From an uncultured Myxococcales bacterium (lineage in GTDB: Bacteria > Myxococcota_A > UBA9042): a DNA stretch of 64,000 bases. A program made the position numbers and the translations under genes. The stretch lies in contig CAIMEY010000108.1 in assembly GCA_903840165.1 (NCBI GenBank), forward strand, positions 40,640 through 104,639, in the 5' to 3' direction. A model generated the notes under the pieces. The model saw only the letters and a list, made by a program, of their open reading frames with translations. It ran no database searches and was not told the origin of the DNA. Below are positions 1 through 9,943 of this stretch, one piece after another (within the stretch, counting starts at the first letter, position 1; each line of letters opens with the position of its first letter).

Positions 1-2889
1 ATCAACCCCGCGGGCGTGGAAATCTGTGACAACATTGACCAAAACTGCGATGGCACCACGGACAATGGCTGCGACGACGACAAGGACGCGTACTGCGACA
101 AGTCCATGACGGTGGTCGGCACGCCCGTGATCTGCACCAAGGGCGGCAACGACTGCGACGACGGCAACGCCATGATTAACCCTGGCAAGACAGAGATTTG
201 CGACGACTTGGACAACAACTGCAACGGCGTGACCGATGAGTTGTGCGACCAAGACGGCGACAAGTTCTGCGACCTGGCCAAGACCGTCATCGGGACGCCG
301 AAGGCCTGCATCTTGGGTGGTGGCGACTGCAACGACCTCAACGCCGCGGTGAATCCCAATGCAACGGAAATCTGCAACAACATCGATGACAACTGCGCAG
401 GCGGCACCGATGAAGTTTGCAAGGATACCGACGGCGACGGCTACTGCGTCGGTGCCGTTGCGGTCAGCGCCGGCTGCCCCAAGGGCGGTAATGACTGCGA
501 CGACACCAACAAGAACATCAACCCGGGCATGACCGAGACGTGCGCCACGCAGTTCGACGACAACTGCGATGGCATCGCCAACAAGGTCAACGCCACGGCT
601 TGCAAGAACTTCTACACCGACGTCGACGCCGACGGTTACGGCACCGGCGCGGCTGTTTGCCAATGCTTGCAAGTGGGCACGTTGTCTGCACTGGTCAATG
701 GCGACTGCAACGACTCGGTCTTCACCATCAACCCCAATGCCACGGAAATCTGCGACGGCATTGACAACAACTGCAACGGTTCAACCGATGAAGGGTGCGA
801 CGACGACGCGGATCAGTATTGCGATAGCTCCATGCTCATCGCCAGCACGGCGACGTGCACCAAGTCTGTCAAACCCGCGGTGGGCAAGACGATTCCTGGC
901 GATGACTGCAATGACGCCGTGGCCTCGGCCAATCCGGGCGGCACGGAAATCTGCGACGGCGTCGACAACAACTGCAACAGCCTCATTGACGAAGGTTGCG
1001 ACGACGACCATGACTTGTACTGCGACTCGGCGATGACGGTCGTTGGCACGCCGGCGGTCTGCCCCAGTGGTAAGAACGACTGCGATGACAACAACAAGGC
1101 AGTCAATCCGGGTGCTGTCGAGAACTGCAGCACGCCGTACGACGACAACTGTGACGGCTCGCTGAATGCGCTCAACGCTGTGGGATGTAAGGTATTCTAT
1201 ACCGACGCGGACGGCGACGGCTACGGCGTTTCGCCAACGGCTTGCTACTGCGTGGCCACGGCGCCTTACACGGCCACGGTTGGCGGTGACTGCGATGACA
1301 CCAAGAACACCGTCTACCCGGCCGCCGCGGCTGAGATTTGCGATGCCTTGGACAACGACTGCAACGGCGTCACCGATGAAGGCTGCGACGCGGACGGCGA
1401 TGGCTACTGCGACGCCACCAAGACGGTCACCAAGACCAATGCGTGCCCCAAGACCACCATCACGGGTGGCAAGGGCGATGACTGCGCGCCGTTTGACAAA
1501 CTGGTCAACCCAGGAGCCATTGAAATCTGCGACGATCAGGACAACAACTGCAACGCCCAGGTGGATGAGCTCTGCGACAAGGACGGCGATAAGTACTGCG
1601 ATTCGACAAAGCAAATCGTCGGTACACCGGCCATCTGCACCAAGGGCGGCGGCGACTGCAACGACAGCGATGCAACCGTCAACTTGGGCGCCACTGAGGT
1701 CTGCAACGGCAAAGACGACAACTGCAACAAGATTGTCGATGAGGCTGGCGCAACGGGCTGCACCACGTGGTACTACGACGGCGACCAAGACGGCGTTGGC
1801 GTGGCTTCTTCGCAGTGCCTGTGCGGCGCGACGGGCCTGTACAGCTCCAAGACCAACAATGATTGCAACGACAACTGCCCGACCTGCGCACCCGGCAAGC
1901 CCGAGGTCTGCGACGGCAGCGACAACAACTGCAACGGCCAGGTCGATGAAGGGTGCAATCCCGACGGCGACGGCTACTGCACGGCCCTGATGACGACGGT
2001 CGGCACGCCGCCCGTCTGCAGCAAGGGTGGCGGCGACTGCAATGAGTCGAGCGCCTCGATCAACCCGGGTGCGACGGAATTGTGCAACAATGTCGACGAC
2101 AACTGCAACAGCGTCATCGATGAAGGGGCCGGCAGTGCCTGCGTGGCGCCCAACGCCAACATGATTTGCCAGGCCGGTGCGTGCGCGATTGGTAGTTGCC
2201 AAGCTGGGTTCTACAATCTCAACGGCAGCTTGTCGGACGGGTGCGAGTGCAATGGTTCGGACCCCTATGAACCCAACAACACCTGTGGTGCTGCCTACGT
2301 GATTGACGCCAACTTGCAGGACAACAACGCCAAGGACCTCATTGCCGCGCGCATCGTCGATGCGACAGATGACGATTGGTTCGCATTCTATGGGGCTGAC
2401 ACCAGCGACAGTGGCTACGGTGCGTGCGACAAGTACAACGTTCGCGCGGTGTTTACGGCCAATCCAGGCGGTCTGGCCTTCGACATCAGCCGCGGTGGCT
2501 GCCCCAACGGTGCCAACAACGTCTGCTGCGGTCAGACGGACTTCAACTGGTTCACCAACTACAAGAGCAACTCCTCCGGCCAGCCGAGCGCAGCGTGGTC
2601 GGAATACGGCGAATGCCCCTGCCAGACCAATCTGGCCTTTGACCAGTCCAATAGCGGCTGGAGCATTCCGCCGGGCTATCCGGGCGGTGGCGGACCGTAC
2701 TGCATGAACTACAACAGCGGTTACGTCTGCATTCCCACAGGCTATTACATGACCTACTGCCAGGACGACTCGGCGTGGTACTATATGCGGGTGTACAAGG
2801 CCTCGGGCGCGGCGTCGTGCTCGTCGTATAAGATCGAAGTGTCCAACGGCGTCTATGGCCAGCCGGGCACGGGCAACGGACAGCACTAA
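1..2889 (+). CDS. MopE-type metal-binding-repeat surface protein (5' partial)
   Basis: The reading frame is open from base 1, so the true start and signal peptide lie upstream of the window; the first in-frame candidate start (GTG at 16) sits inside a repeat and is not believable. At least 12 copies of a roughly 60-residue unit are visible, each with an E-I/V/L-C-D/N-x-x-D-N-N-C core, then DE-G-C, an acidic DxDGDxYC loop and GG-DCDD-N---NPG. This is the pattern of the MopE / putative metal-binding motif family, whose members are secreted or cell-surface proteins. After about residue 730 the protein changes to a Cys/Gly/Tyr-rich tail that opens with DPYEPNNTC and DDDWFAFYG, as in bacterial pre-peptidase C-terminal (PPC) domains. 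Metal binding (copper in MopE, calcium by the DxDxDG logic) is inferred from the family. Two copies (ETC-ATQFDDNC and ENC-STPYDDNC) are variants carrying a shared different insert. Confidence 0.85.
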   Translation: MNPAGVEICDNIDQNCDGTTDNGCDDDKDAYCDKSMTVVGTPVICTKGGNDCDDGNAMINPGKTEICDDLDNNCNGVTDELCDQDGDKFCDLAKTVIGTPKACILGGGDCNDLNAAVNPNATEICNNIDDNCAGGTDEVCKDTDGDGYCVGAVAVSAGCPKGGNDCDDTNKNINPGMTETCATQFDDNCDGIANKVNATACKNFYTDVDADGYGTGAAVCQCLQVGTLSALVNGDCNDSVFTINPNATEICDGIDNNCNGSTDEGCDDDADQYCDSSMLIASTATCTKSVKPAVGKTIPGDDCNDAVASANPGGTEICDGVDNNCNSLIDEGCDDDHDLYCDSAMTVVGTPAVCPSGKNDCDDNNKAVNPGAVENCSTPYDDNCDGSLNALNAVGCKVFYTDADGDGYGVSPTACYCVATAPYTATVGGDCDDTKNTVYPAAAAEICDALDNDCNGVTDEGCDADGDGYCDATKTVTKTNACPKTTITGGKGDDCAPFDKLVNPGAIEICDDQDNNCNAQVDELCDKDGDKYCDSTKQIVGTPAICTKGGGDCNDSDATVNLGATEVCNGKDDNCNKIVDEAGATGCTTWYYDGDQDGVGVASSQCLCGATGLYSSKTNNDCNDNCPTCAPGKPEVCDGSDNNCNGQVDEGCNPDGDGYCTALMTTVGTPPVCSKGGGDCNESSASINPGATELCNNVDDNCNSVIDEGAGSACVAPNANMICQAGACAIGSCQAGFYNLNGSLSDGCECNGSDPYEPNNTCGAAYVIDANLQDNNAKDLIAARIVDATDDDWFAFYGADTSDSGYGACDKYNVRAVFTANPGGLAFDISRGGCPNGANNVCCGQTDFNWFTNYKSNSSGQPSAAWSEYGECPCQTNLAFDQSNSGWSIPPGYPGGGGPYCMNYNSGYVCIPTGYYMTYCQDDSAWYYMRVYKASGAASCSSYKIEVSNGVYGQPGTGNGQH

Positions 2890-2908
2890 GAGGGTGCAAG
2901 CGGTTGAC

Positions 2909-2931
2909 AGGGCCCGTGATCCTCCGGCCCT
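2909..2931 (+). terminator. possible stem-loop after the MopE-type gene
   Basis: AGGGCC (2909-2914) and GGCCCT (2926-2931) form a perfect 6-bp stem 20 bases after the stop codon. There is no T-run behind it, so an intrinsic terminator is only possible, not shown. Confidence 0.25.
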
Positions 2932-3016
2932 AGACCAAAGACAGCGCAGCGACCTGCCTGGAAAGTGCCCGCAGAGACTCGTTTTTCTGCCCACCTTCGC
3001 CAGGCCGCTGCGCAAA

Positions 3017-3101
3017 GCCGGGCTGGCGGAATGGTAGACGCAGGGGACTTAAAATCCCTTGGGACGTGAGTCCCGTTCGGGTTCAAGTCCCGAGCCCGGC
3101 A
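3017..3101 (+). tRNA. tRNA-Leu (anticodon TAA)
   Basis: A full cloverleaf can be drawn. The acceptor arms GCCGGGC (3017-3023) and GCCCGGC (3094-3100) pair over 7 bp, with A3101 as discriminator. The D arm has a GCG/CGC stem around AATGGTAGA. The anticodon stem-loop has the 7-base loop CTTAAAA, giving anticodon TAA. A long variable arm, GGGAC-GTGA-GTCCC, marks a class II tRNA (Leu/Ser/Tyr), and the T arm is TCGGG-TTCAAGT-CCCGA. CCA is not encoded. It decodes UUA, a codon that should be rare in this GC-rich genome. Confidence 0.96.
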
Positions 3102-3542
3102 CTGAACTACGAAAGACGTTGAGGATTAGGACTCGCGCTAGGGCACTGTCTACGGCTCAGGGGTGCGTGCTTGCGCAAGGCGTACCACGCAGGTCCAGCT
3201 GCCGCGGCCAAGCCACGCTGCCCAACCGACTTCAAGAACGAAAATCGTCCGGACTGCGGCTCTCGATCGAGCGCTCGGCAAGGCTGCGTGCGGGAATAGA
3301 CCAATCGAATTGGGCCTATCCGCCTAGTTCCAGCGCGTCCAATGAGTCGTTGAGGCCGCAGGCTTGAGACCGACCAAGCGGCACGCGGCCCTCATCGAAA
3401 GCCTTCAGCTAGTTGAAAGGACAGGGTGTTATTGCCGGAGCTGGCGCGCTATTGAGCCAACGTCCCAGGCCGTCTTGCCTCGGCAACCCGCGCCCGCGCC
3501 CCAATCTCGGCGCTGCGAAGCGGCAATTGCCCAAAGGCGCGT
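3102..3542. other. non-coding stretch between tRNA-Leu and the TPR cluster
   Basis: About 440 bases with no reading frame that has a start, a ribosome site and a protein-like sequence. No repeat, strong hairpin or RNA gene was recognised. Confidence 0.5.
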
Positions 3543-3845
3543 CTAGAACGGTCGCTTCAGCGCGCCCTTGACGATGCGATCGGTGAAGTTCTGCTTGAAC
3601 TCAATGCCCGAATAGTTGAAGTTGCTGCGGGCAAGTACGTAGAACACTGAGGGTTTATAGATCCGGCCTTCGATGCTGATTTCCCCGAGGCTTGTGCCGC
3701 CGCTGTCGGCGTCGTCGACGGAAATCTTGCCGGAGCCTTTGCCCTTGATCTTGCCCTGATTGGCCGGAGGAGGGCCTGCCCATGCCACAGCGCTCAGGCA
3801 GAGACCGGTAGCCACAAGCCACAAACTGAGTCGAAATGCACGCAT
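3543..3845 (-). CDS. small secreted protein, position-equivalent of GltF/CglF
   Basis: This encodes 100 residues. Residues 1-23 are a clear Sec signal peptide ending AVAWA, followed by a Gly/Lys stretch (GKIKGKGSGK) and a short region rich in beta-type residues. The end (VFYVLARSNFNY...RIVKGALKRPF) resembles motifs seen in small periplasmic motility or secretion proteins. It is the last gene of the minus-strand cluster, 21 bases after the TPR lipoprotein gene. In M. xanthus a small secreted motility protein (GltF, also called CglF) is, as I recall, encoded directly beyond gltE. Gene order, size and signal peptide agree with that, but sequence identity was not checked. A periplasmic role next to the TPR proteins is inferred. 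Confidence 0.7.
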   Translation of the reverse strand: MRAFRLSLWLVATGLCLSAVAWAGPPPANQGKIKGKGSGKISVDDADSGGTSLGEISIEGRIYKPSVFYVLARSNFNYSGIEFKQNFTDRIVKGALKRPF

Positions 3846-3866
3846 ACGAACCTCGAGTGTTTGGGC

Positions 3867-5813
3867 CTACGCGCCAGGCGGCGGATCGGGAGGTGGCGGT
3901 GCCGGCGCATCGGTCGGTGGTGTCGGGACAGGAGCCGGATCAGCTGGCGGTGTCGGCGCTGGGGCCGGGTCAGCTGGGGGCGTCGGAGCCGGTGCTGGAT
4001 CGGCCGGCGGCGTAGGAGCCGGGGCTGGATCCGCGGGCGGGGTCGGCTGGGGCGCTGGCGTCGGATCGGCCGGCGGCGTTGGCTGTCCATCCGGCACCTT
4101 ATCGGGCACCTTGTCGCCTGGAGGCGTGTCACCAGGAGGCGCAGGCTGCGGCGTCTGGGCGTCTTCTTCCGCCTTCTTCTTGGCTTCTTCCGCCGCCTTA
4201 GCTGCGTCATCTTCCGCTTTCTTTTTAGCCAGTTCAGCCTTCTTGGCGTCTTCTTCGGCCTTCTTCTTAGCGTCGTCAGCCTTCTCTGTCGCGGCCTTCT
4301 CTTGGACCTTGCGCTTATCGGTCTCGATCTTCAGCAAGTTCTTGGCTTCTTGAACGTAATCGTCCAGCGGATCCTTCTGTCCCTGGCCGCTAGAACCGCG
4401 CATGTCACGGTATTGCGCAAAGTATTCAAGGGCTTTCTGGAAGCGCGCCTCTCCACTCGCCACGTCTGGCAACTGCGTCTCGAGGTAAAGGATGCCGAGG
4501 TTGAACACCGGAGCTGGACTACGCGGATCCTGCTTTTGGGCCCGTTCGTACTCCGCCTTGGCCTTGTCGGCGCGATTGGGGTCCTTGCTGACGCGCCAAG
4601 CGCTGCCCAGATTAACGCGAGCCTCAAAGTTATTCGGCTCGATTTCCAGGCACTTACTCAGCGCCTCAACAGCTTCCTCGCCCTTCTTGGCGACGATCCA
4701 GCAAACGCCTAGGTTGTTGAGCGCTTCGGCATAGTCAGGCCGCAGTTTGGTCGACTGCATGAAGTCTTCACGCGCTTCGACCACATCGCCTTTGCGCATG
4801 GCCATCTGGCCGTACAGATAGTAGATGTGCGCCATGCCGGCGTCGCGGTCCAAAGCCTCAGCGCCAATGCCGCGCCAAGTGCCACCACCGCGCGCCGTGC
4901 GCACTTCATAGGCCTTGCGCTGACTGCCTGCGACGGGCGTCGTTCCCGCTGGCGGCTCGTAATCGCCTGTATAGATAGCGTATGCGCGCTCAAGGGCCAA
5001 GCGTGCCAAGCCTTCGCGGCCTAGGCCCAGGTAGGCCTCAGCCAAGTAGCGCATGGCTTCGGGGTTGTCCTGATCGATGCGTACACAGGCAAGGCCCACG
5101 TCGAGGGCGCGCTGGTAGTCCTTTTGGTCCACCAAAACGCGGGCTTTGGCACCCATGAGCATGACGTCGCCAGGGCGCCTGCCCAAGGCTTCGTCGAGCA
5201 CAGCCAGCGCTTGGGTGCCTTCGCCCTTGCGCAGGTAAAGCACTGAAAGCAGAACAACGGCGCGGGCATAGGTCGGGTTGACCTCGACGGCCTTCTTGGT
5301 CGAGTCGATGGCCTCATCCAGCCCGCCCAATCGCCTCTGGACTAGGGCCAAATTGTACCATGCAGTCGCGGACTTCGGATCCTGTACCGTGGCCGCCTGC
5401 AGCTTCTGCCGGGCGTCAAACAGGTTGTTGTCGCGAGCGAGATTAATGCCATCATTGAGCAATGTTTCCGCGGGGGAAGACGTCTTGCGAATGTCGGCCG
5501 GATGGGCGTTGGGATCCACCTCGGCTGTGGCGGCGGTGGCATCCTTGGCCCCGTCCGCGGTCGGCGTCGCATCGGCGGCGGGTACATCCACGGGCGGTTG
5601 ATCCACAGAAGTCGGCGTCGGCGGCGGCGGTGGAGGCGGCGGGGGCGTCTCGTCCTGAGGCGGCGGCTGATCCTGCATCGGCTTGGGCTCGACCGGCTTG
5701 TCCACCGTCTCCGGCCCGGAGCAGGCCCACGCGCTCAGCGAGAGCAAAACGGCCATCGCAACCGGCCGCGTGCCAGCAAAAAGCGTCCCAATGACGCGTG
5801 CATGCGCGTTCAT
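3867..5813 (-). CDS. gltE: TPR-repeat lipoprotein, GltE-like (gliding motility family)
   Basis: This encodes 648 residues. The signal peptide ends in SLSAWAC, a plausible lipobox with Cys31, and is followed by a Pro-rich linker (residues 40-85). Residues about 115-440 are tandem TPRs (for example AWYNLALVQRRLGGLDEAI, and EALNNLGVCWIVAKKGEEA). Then come a Lys/Glu/Ala coiled coil (about 490-555) and a long C-terminal Pro/Ala tail built from about 10-residue PPADPAPAPT repeats. A TPR lipoprotein of this design is GltE of the myxobacterial gliding machine, which works in the periplasm or at the outer membrane. The start codon overlaps the stop of the upstream TPR gene (ATGA), which implies translational coupling. 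The name rests on architecture and gene order; other TPR lipoproteins cannot be excluded. Confidence 0.7.
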   Translation of the reverse strand: MNAHARVIGTLFAGTRPVAMAVLLSLSAWACSGPETVDKPVEPKPMQDQPPPQDETPPPPPPPPPTPTSVDQPPVDVPAADATPTADGAKDATAATAEVDPNAHPADIRKTSSPAETLLNDGINLARDNNLFDARQKLQAATVQDPKSATAWYNLALVQRRLGGLDEAIDSTKKAVEVNPTYARAVVLLSVLYLRKGEGTQALAVLDEALGRRPGDVMLMGAKARVLVDQKDYQRALDVGLACVRIDQDNPEAMRYLAEAYLGLGREGLARLALERAYAIYTGDYEPPAGTTPVAGSQRKAYEVRTARGGGTWRGIGAEALDRDAGMAHIYYLYGQMAMRKGDVVEAREDFMQSTKLRPDYAEALNNLGVCWIVAKKGEEAVEALSKCLEIEPNNFEARVNLGSAWRVSKDPNRADKAKAEYERAQKQDPRSPAPVFNLGILYLETQLPDVASGEARFQKALEYFAQYRDMRGSSGQGQKDPLDDYVQEAKNLLKIETDKRKVQEKAATEKADDAKKKAEEDAKKAELAKKKAEDDAAKAAEEAKKKAEEDAQTPQPAPPGDTPPGDKVPDKVPDGQPTPPADPTPAPQPTPPADPAPAPTPPADPAPAPTPPADPAPAPTPPADPAPVPTPPTDAPAPPPPDPPPGA

Positions 5814-8800
5814 CGGAGCTCCTTATCCGCTTCGGGCAGGGTGCCGACCGGATCCGAGGTCAGCCGTTTCTCGTCCTTGAGCAGCGGGTATTCCTTGGGC
5901 TTGTACTGGTTCATCGCCTTGCGTAAGTCGGAAACCCATTGATTAACCACGCCTTTTCCTTCAGCATCCTTCAATGCTGTTTCCAAGGAACGGATGGCCT
6001 GGTTTTCCAGTTGTCCGCCGATTTGGTCAAGGAAGTTATGGTATTCATCGAGTTGTGCGTCCGTTAGACCTTGAGGCTCAGGCGCCTTGTAGATGACGCG
6101 AGCAAGGTACTGCAACATGCGGCCGCGATTGAGGAATGCAGCGTAGGACCAGTTCTGCGAGCCGTAGGTCGCCACCGAGTTCATGTACTCGTCGAACATG
6201 CCGTTGCCGCGGGCTTTTTCTGTCGTGCCGTCCGGCTTCTTCACGGCCTTCTCAGGCCCGAGGACGATGTCCAACATGCCGCGTAACTGATTCTGCAGGT
6301 CAGGCATGCGCTTGGCCGGCGGAAGTTTGGTATTTTCAACGAGATCCATCTTCACAAACGAGTCGTAGCGCGGCTTCATCAACATGAACTGCGACTGGGC
6401 CGTCGCCGTCGCTTCCTTGCCGCCGTTCTTCTCAAAGCCGCCCTTGTCAAAGGCATCGACGATGCGGTGGTACAACTTGTCGGCGTTCTTGTGATCGCCG
6501 CGGCTCTCGTAGATGTCGGCGATCATGCCCATGGCCTCAAACACGCGGCCAGTCATGGCCTTATCGCCCGTGTAGGTGCCGATAAACTCCTCCAGCGCGC
6601 CGATCTGGCCGTTGATGTCGCCCTTCTTCTGGTAGTCCTGCTGAATGCGCCAAGCCAGCTTCTGAACGTTAGCCAACTGCTTGGGATCCTTGGCATAGGT
6701 CTGCGTAAACTGCTTGTCCAACTGAATGGCCAAGTCGTAGTTGCCGTTGTACCCGGCCATGTCGGCCGCGCCGCGCAAGTAGCCGGGGGCCAAGGGGTTC
6801 TTCGTGTCCAGGTCGAACAGGGACCGACTGTCAGCGATGGCCTCGGGAATGTGGAAGAACTTCACGTTCATGTCGCGGCGCGTCTCGATGATCTGCACCA
6901 GCGCCTTCTTGGCGTCTTCCTTCTCCTTGGGATCGCTCATGGCCGCGCGGACGCGTTGTTCGGCTTCTTGCAGCACCTTGGTGCACGCGTCCCAGTTCTC
7001 GGCGCGGTAGTAGGCGGCCACTGCGCTCATTAGGGCGGCCTTTTGGCGTTTGACGTAGTCCTTCTCTTTCTGCGTGATGCTATTGCGCAGTCCGAAGTAG
7101 GTGTCGCCGGCTTTGTCAAAGGTCTTGCGGGCTTCCGCCAGTTGCTTGCCGGCTTCCTCGGGATTGGTCTCTTTGTCGGCGGCGTCAGACTTGGCCATCG
7201 CCTTGTTGAACAGGTCTTCTGCGCCCTTGGCCATCGCACCCAAGGAAACTTCCTTGACCAATTCCTTGAGCTTGTCCTGTTCGGCCTTGTCGCCGATACC
7301 CATCTGCTCGCCTTTCTCTGTCCATTCAAGCAGTTTAGCGTAGTCGTGCTCGATCAAGAAGGTGGTCAGCAAGTCCTTGTAGGCTTCAGACGCCTGCTTG
7401 GAGGTCTTGTAGTGGTTGATAATCCAGATGAAACGTTCGCGGGCCGACCAGAAATCGGCGGTGGTCCGCGGCGTCACTGCGTCCTTGTCGGCGTCAAAGT
7501 GGCGATTCTTGTACAGTAATTCCGCGGCCTGCAGAGCCAGCTTCTGAATGCGTTCCAGATCATCCTTGGGATTGACCGGGTTGGTCTTGATGTAACCATC
7601 GACCGTGATAAGCCATTCGGCCGTCGCAGCGTCGATCGTCTGCGGCTTGACGTGGATGATGCCCTCAGCGTCTTTGTTGGCCTCTTGCTCCGCCTCGTCC
7701 TGCTTGGACGAAGGACGCAACTCAGGGACTTCACGGGCTTCCAGCCGCTCCGGATCGCCGGGCGGATAGGCCGCACGGGCATTGAGCAACCGTCCGGTCG
7801 CGGCGATGGCCGTAAAGCCCGCCTCTTCCTTGTGGTCCAAGGGCTTGCCGTCCTCACCGCGGGTATGCTGACCCTTCCAGTCGCGGACCATCGCGTAGTA
7901 CTGCACGGATTTCTTCATCAAATCGCAGGCTGGCTTGATTCTCGCAAGGTCCTCAGGTTGCCAGAACATCACTTCGTCTTCATGGCCCTTGCCGCGCATG
8001 AGGATGTTGCCCTCTTTGCGAATCGCGTCGCACTTAGACCCGGCAAACCAGAGGGTTTCCGAAAGGGTCCAGGCCAACTCATAGGCATTGGGCGAATCCA
8101 TGTCGTCTTTGAGCAACTTCTCGTATTCATTGGAAGCCTCGGCGTATTTGACCAAGGCCTCCTCTTCTTTGCCGGCCCGGCGCAGGCTCTGGGCTTGGGC
8201 GTGAATCAGCTGAGCAAAGTCCATACGCACGTGGGCGACGGTGTCATCGACCTGGGCCGCCAAATCCTTATCCGATCCCCACTTCTTGTACCATTCCGAG
8301 TCCTTGCCGAACATCTGCAAGTAGCGCCGACGTTCGACGACCTGACGATCTTGATCGTCCATCGCCATCTTGAAGCCGAGCTGGGCCGCGACATCCTTGG
8401 GGTTCTTCTCCATTTGCTTGGCGTAACTCGGGGCCGCTGCCGCCAGAATGTCCACCGCGCGGATGACTTTGCGTTGCATCGCCTGGGCTTCACGGGCCAG
8501 GGGCCAATGCTCGATGACGTAGCTGAGCACGAGCACCGCCTGACGGTAGTAGTCGTCCTGGGCCTGGTCATAGAGCGTGTTGCCGTAAGTCACTAAAATA
8601 TCGTAGGTATACGGCTTGCCGTTCATCATGTCCTTGCGGACTTGGGCGCGGGCTTCAAAGTTTGTGGTGACCCGGGTCAGGGCCTCGCCCTGGATGCCGG
8701 CTTTCCAACCTTGAGGGAAGTCGTCGAATTTCGGTTCGATCACGCTGGCCGCGTAGAGCCTTGGCCGCAGGCGCGGGTCCAGGGTCAGGCAGGTGGTCTT

Positions 8801-9943
8801 GGCGTCTTCGTTGCCAAAGTCGTCGCAACCGTCATCATCCCAACTCGGTTCCGCCAAGGATTTCGCCAGATATTCAATGGCTTCCTTGCGCAGATCCAGC
8901 TTGTCCTTGTCGCTCTTGATCTTGTCGGCGTTGGCGTCTTCAAACTCGATTTCTTTGAGGAACCAGCGCACCGCCTCGGGGTACTTGTACAACTGGAAGT
9001 TCGACCAGCCGAGCTTGTAGAGGGCCAGAGCGTAGTTCTTGTAATCATTGACCTTAAACGCGCGATCGGCAGCGTGCATGTAGGCGGCCGCGGCCTGCTC
9101 AAACTCGCCGGAGTCGAAGTACATTTCACCAACGCGCAACCAAGCTTCGGCAATGTACGTCGAATCCGGGTAATGCTCTTGGAGCTTGGACAGCGTGGCG
9201 ATCGCTTCTTCGATCTTACCGCCCTCGTATTCGCAGTAACCCTGTAAATACATGGCAGCATCGGAGAACTTGTAGTTGGGCCAACGTTTTTCGAGGACAA
9301 TTCCTGCCAGCTTGCCAGACAGCGCGTCCATCTTGGTGCCGTCAGGAGCCCAATGCAGATACTTGTAAATAGCCACGGATCTTGAGAAATCTCGCTCGGT
9401 GTCTAGAGGCGGATCGAGCAGCTTGCCGCGGTTGAACAGGTCCATTTCGCGTTGGAAATTGTCCTGGGACCGGTTGTAAGCCGCGATGGTGTCTTCGTAA
9501 TACAGCTCAGCGAGGCGGAACAGCGTGTCTGGCGTGTACGCATCGTGATCGCGGTGGCGGAAGATGAACGACTCCAGACGGGCGATGGCATCGCGGCGCA
9601 GGTCAAACTGGGCCTGATCGAGGGCGTCGATCTGGCCCTGGTAGCTGTTGGCGATCGTCTTTTGCCGGTCGTGAATCTCGCGTGAAATGAAGTCTTTGAC
9701 GCCATCGCGGTACTCTTTGGCGTATTGGCGATAGCTCTCGTATGCCGCCTCGAAGGTCTTGCGCTCGGACTTGAGCTGGACAGGATCGTCGATCAAGTCG
9801 CTGCCCTGCCGGTACTTCGGCATGACCTTGACCTGTTGGGCGCTCGCCAACTGCGGGGTCAGCGTGGCCAAAGCCGTGAAAAGCAATAGCAGTCGAGCAA
9901 GTGGATGTCGTGCTGCGGCACGTGGCAGGCAAGGGGCGCTCAT
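5810..9943 (-). CDS. very long periplasmic TPR protein, GltD/AgmU-like
   Basis: This encodes 1377 residues. It has a signal peptide (residues 1-36, ending LASAQQ) and then helical repeats over almost the whole length, with recognisable TPR units such as FRLAELYYEDTIAAYNR and AEAWLRVGEMYFDSGEFEQ. There is no catalytic motif and no transmembrane segment beyond the signal peptide, so a periplasmic scaffold is the natural reading. It overlaps the genes on both sides by ATGA junctions (9940-9943 and 5810-5813), so the three TPR genes should be translated as a coupled set. In M. xanthus the long periplasmic TPR protein GltD (AgmU) is encoded directly before gltE. The same order and similar size here suggest an orthologue, but this is not proven. 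Confidence 0.75.
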   Translation of the reverse strand: MSAPCLPRAAARHPLARLLLLFTALATLTPQLASAQQVKVMPKYRQGSDLIDDPVQLKSERKTFEAAYESYRQYAKEYRDGVKDFISREIHDRQKTIANSYQGQIDALDQAQFDLRRDAIARLESFIFRHRDHDAYTPDTLFRLAELYYEDTIAAYNRSQDNFQREMDLFNRGKLLDPPLDTERDFSRSVAIYKYLHWAPDGTKMDALSGKLAGIVLEKRWPNYKFSDAAMYLQGYCEYEGGKIEEAIATLSKLQEHYPDSTYIAEAWLRVGEMYFDSGEFEQAAAAYMHAADRAFKVNDYKNYALALYKLGWSNFQLYKYPEAVRWFLKEIEFEDANADKIKSDKDKLDLRKEAIEYLAKSLAEPSWDDDGCDDFGNEDAKTTCLTLDPRLRPRLYAASVIEPKFDDFPQGWKAGIQGEALTRVTTNFEARAQVRKDMMNGKPYTYDILVTYGNTLYDQAQDDYYRQAVLVLSYVIEHWPLAREAQAMQRKVIRAVDILAAAAPSYAKQMEKNPKDVAAQLGFKMAMDDQDRQVVERRRYLQMFGKDSEWYKKWGSDKDLAAQVDDTVAHVRMDFAQLIHAQAQSLRRAGKEEEALVKYAEASNEYEKLLKDDMDSPNAYELAWTLSETLWFAGSKCDAIRKEGNILMRGKGHEDEVMFWQPEDLARIKPACDLMKKSVQYYAMVRDWKGQHTRGEDGKPLDHKEEAGFTAIAATGRLLNARAAYPPGDPERLEAREVPELRPSSKQDEAEQEANKDAEGIIHVKPQTIDAATAEWLITVDGYIKTNPVNPKDDLERIQKLALQAAELLYKNRHFDADKDAVTPRTTADFWSARERFIWIINHYKTSKQASEAYKDLLTTFLIEHDYAKLLEWTEKGEQMGIGDKAEQDKLKELVKEVSLGAMAKGAEDLFNKAMAKSDAADKETNPEEAGKQLAEARKTFDKAGDTYFGLRNSITQKEKDYVKRQKAALMSAVAAYYRAENWDACTKVLQEAEQRVRAAMSDPKEKEDAKKALVQIIETRRDMNVKFFHIPEAIADSRSLFDLDTKNPLAPGYLRGAADMAGYNGNYDLAIQLDKQFTQTYAKDPKQLANVQKLAWRIQQDYQKKGDINGQIGALEEFIGTYTGDKAMTGRVFEAMGMIADIYESRGDHKNADKLYHRIVDAFDKGGFEKNGGKEATATAQSQFMLMKPRYDSFVKMDLVENTKLPPAKRMPDLQNQLRGMLDIVLGPEKAVKKPDGTTEKARGNGMFDEYMNSVATYGSQNWSYAAFLNRGRMLQYLARVIYKAPEPQGLTDAQLDEYHNFLDQIGGQLENQAIRSLETALKDAEGKGVVNQWVSDLRKAMNQYKPKEYPLLKDEKRLTSDPVGTLPEADKELR

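Noticed and set aside
781..3015. 744-codon open frame on the minus strand opposite the MopE-type gene
   Set aside because: It mirrors the repetitive, GC-rich repeats of the plus-strand gene; its translation is Ala/Val/Arg-rich with no domain, signal or ribosome site.
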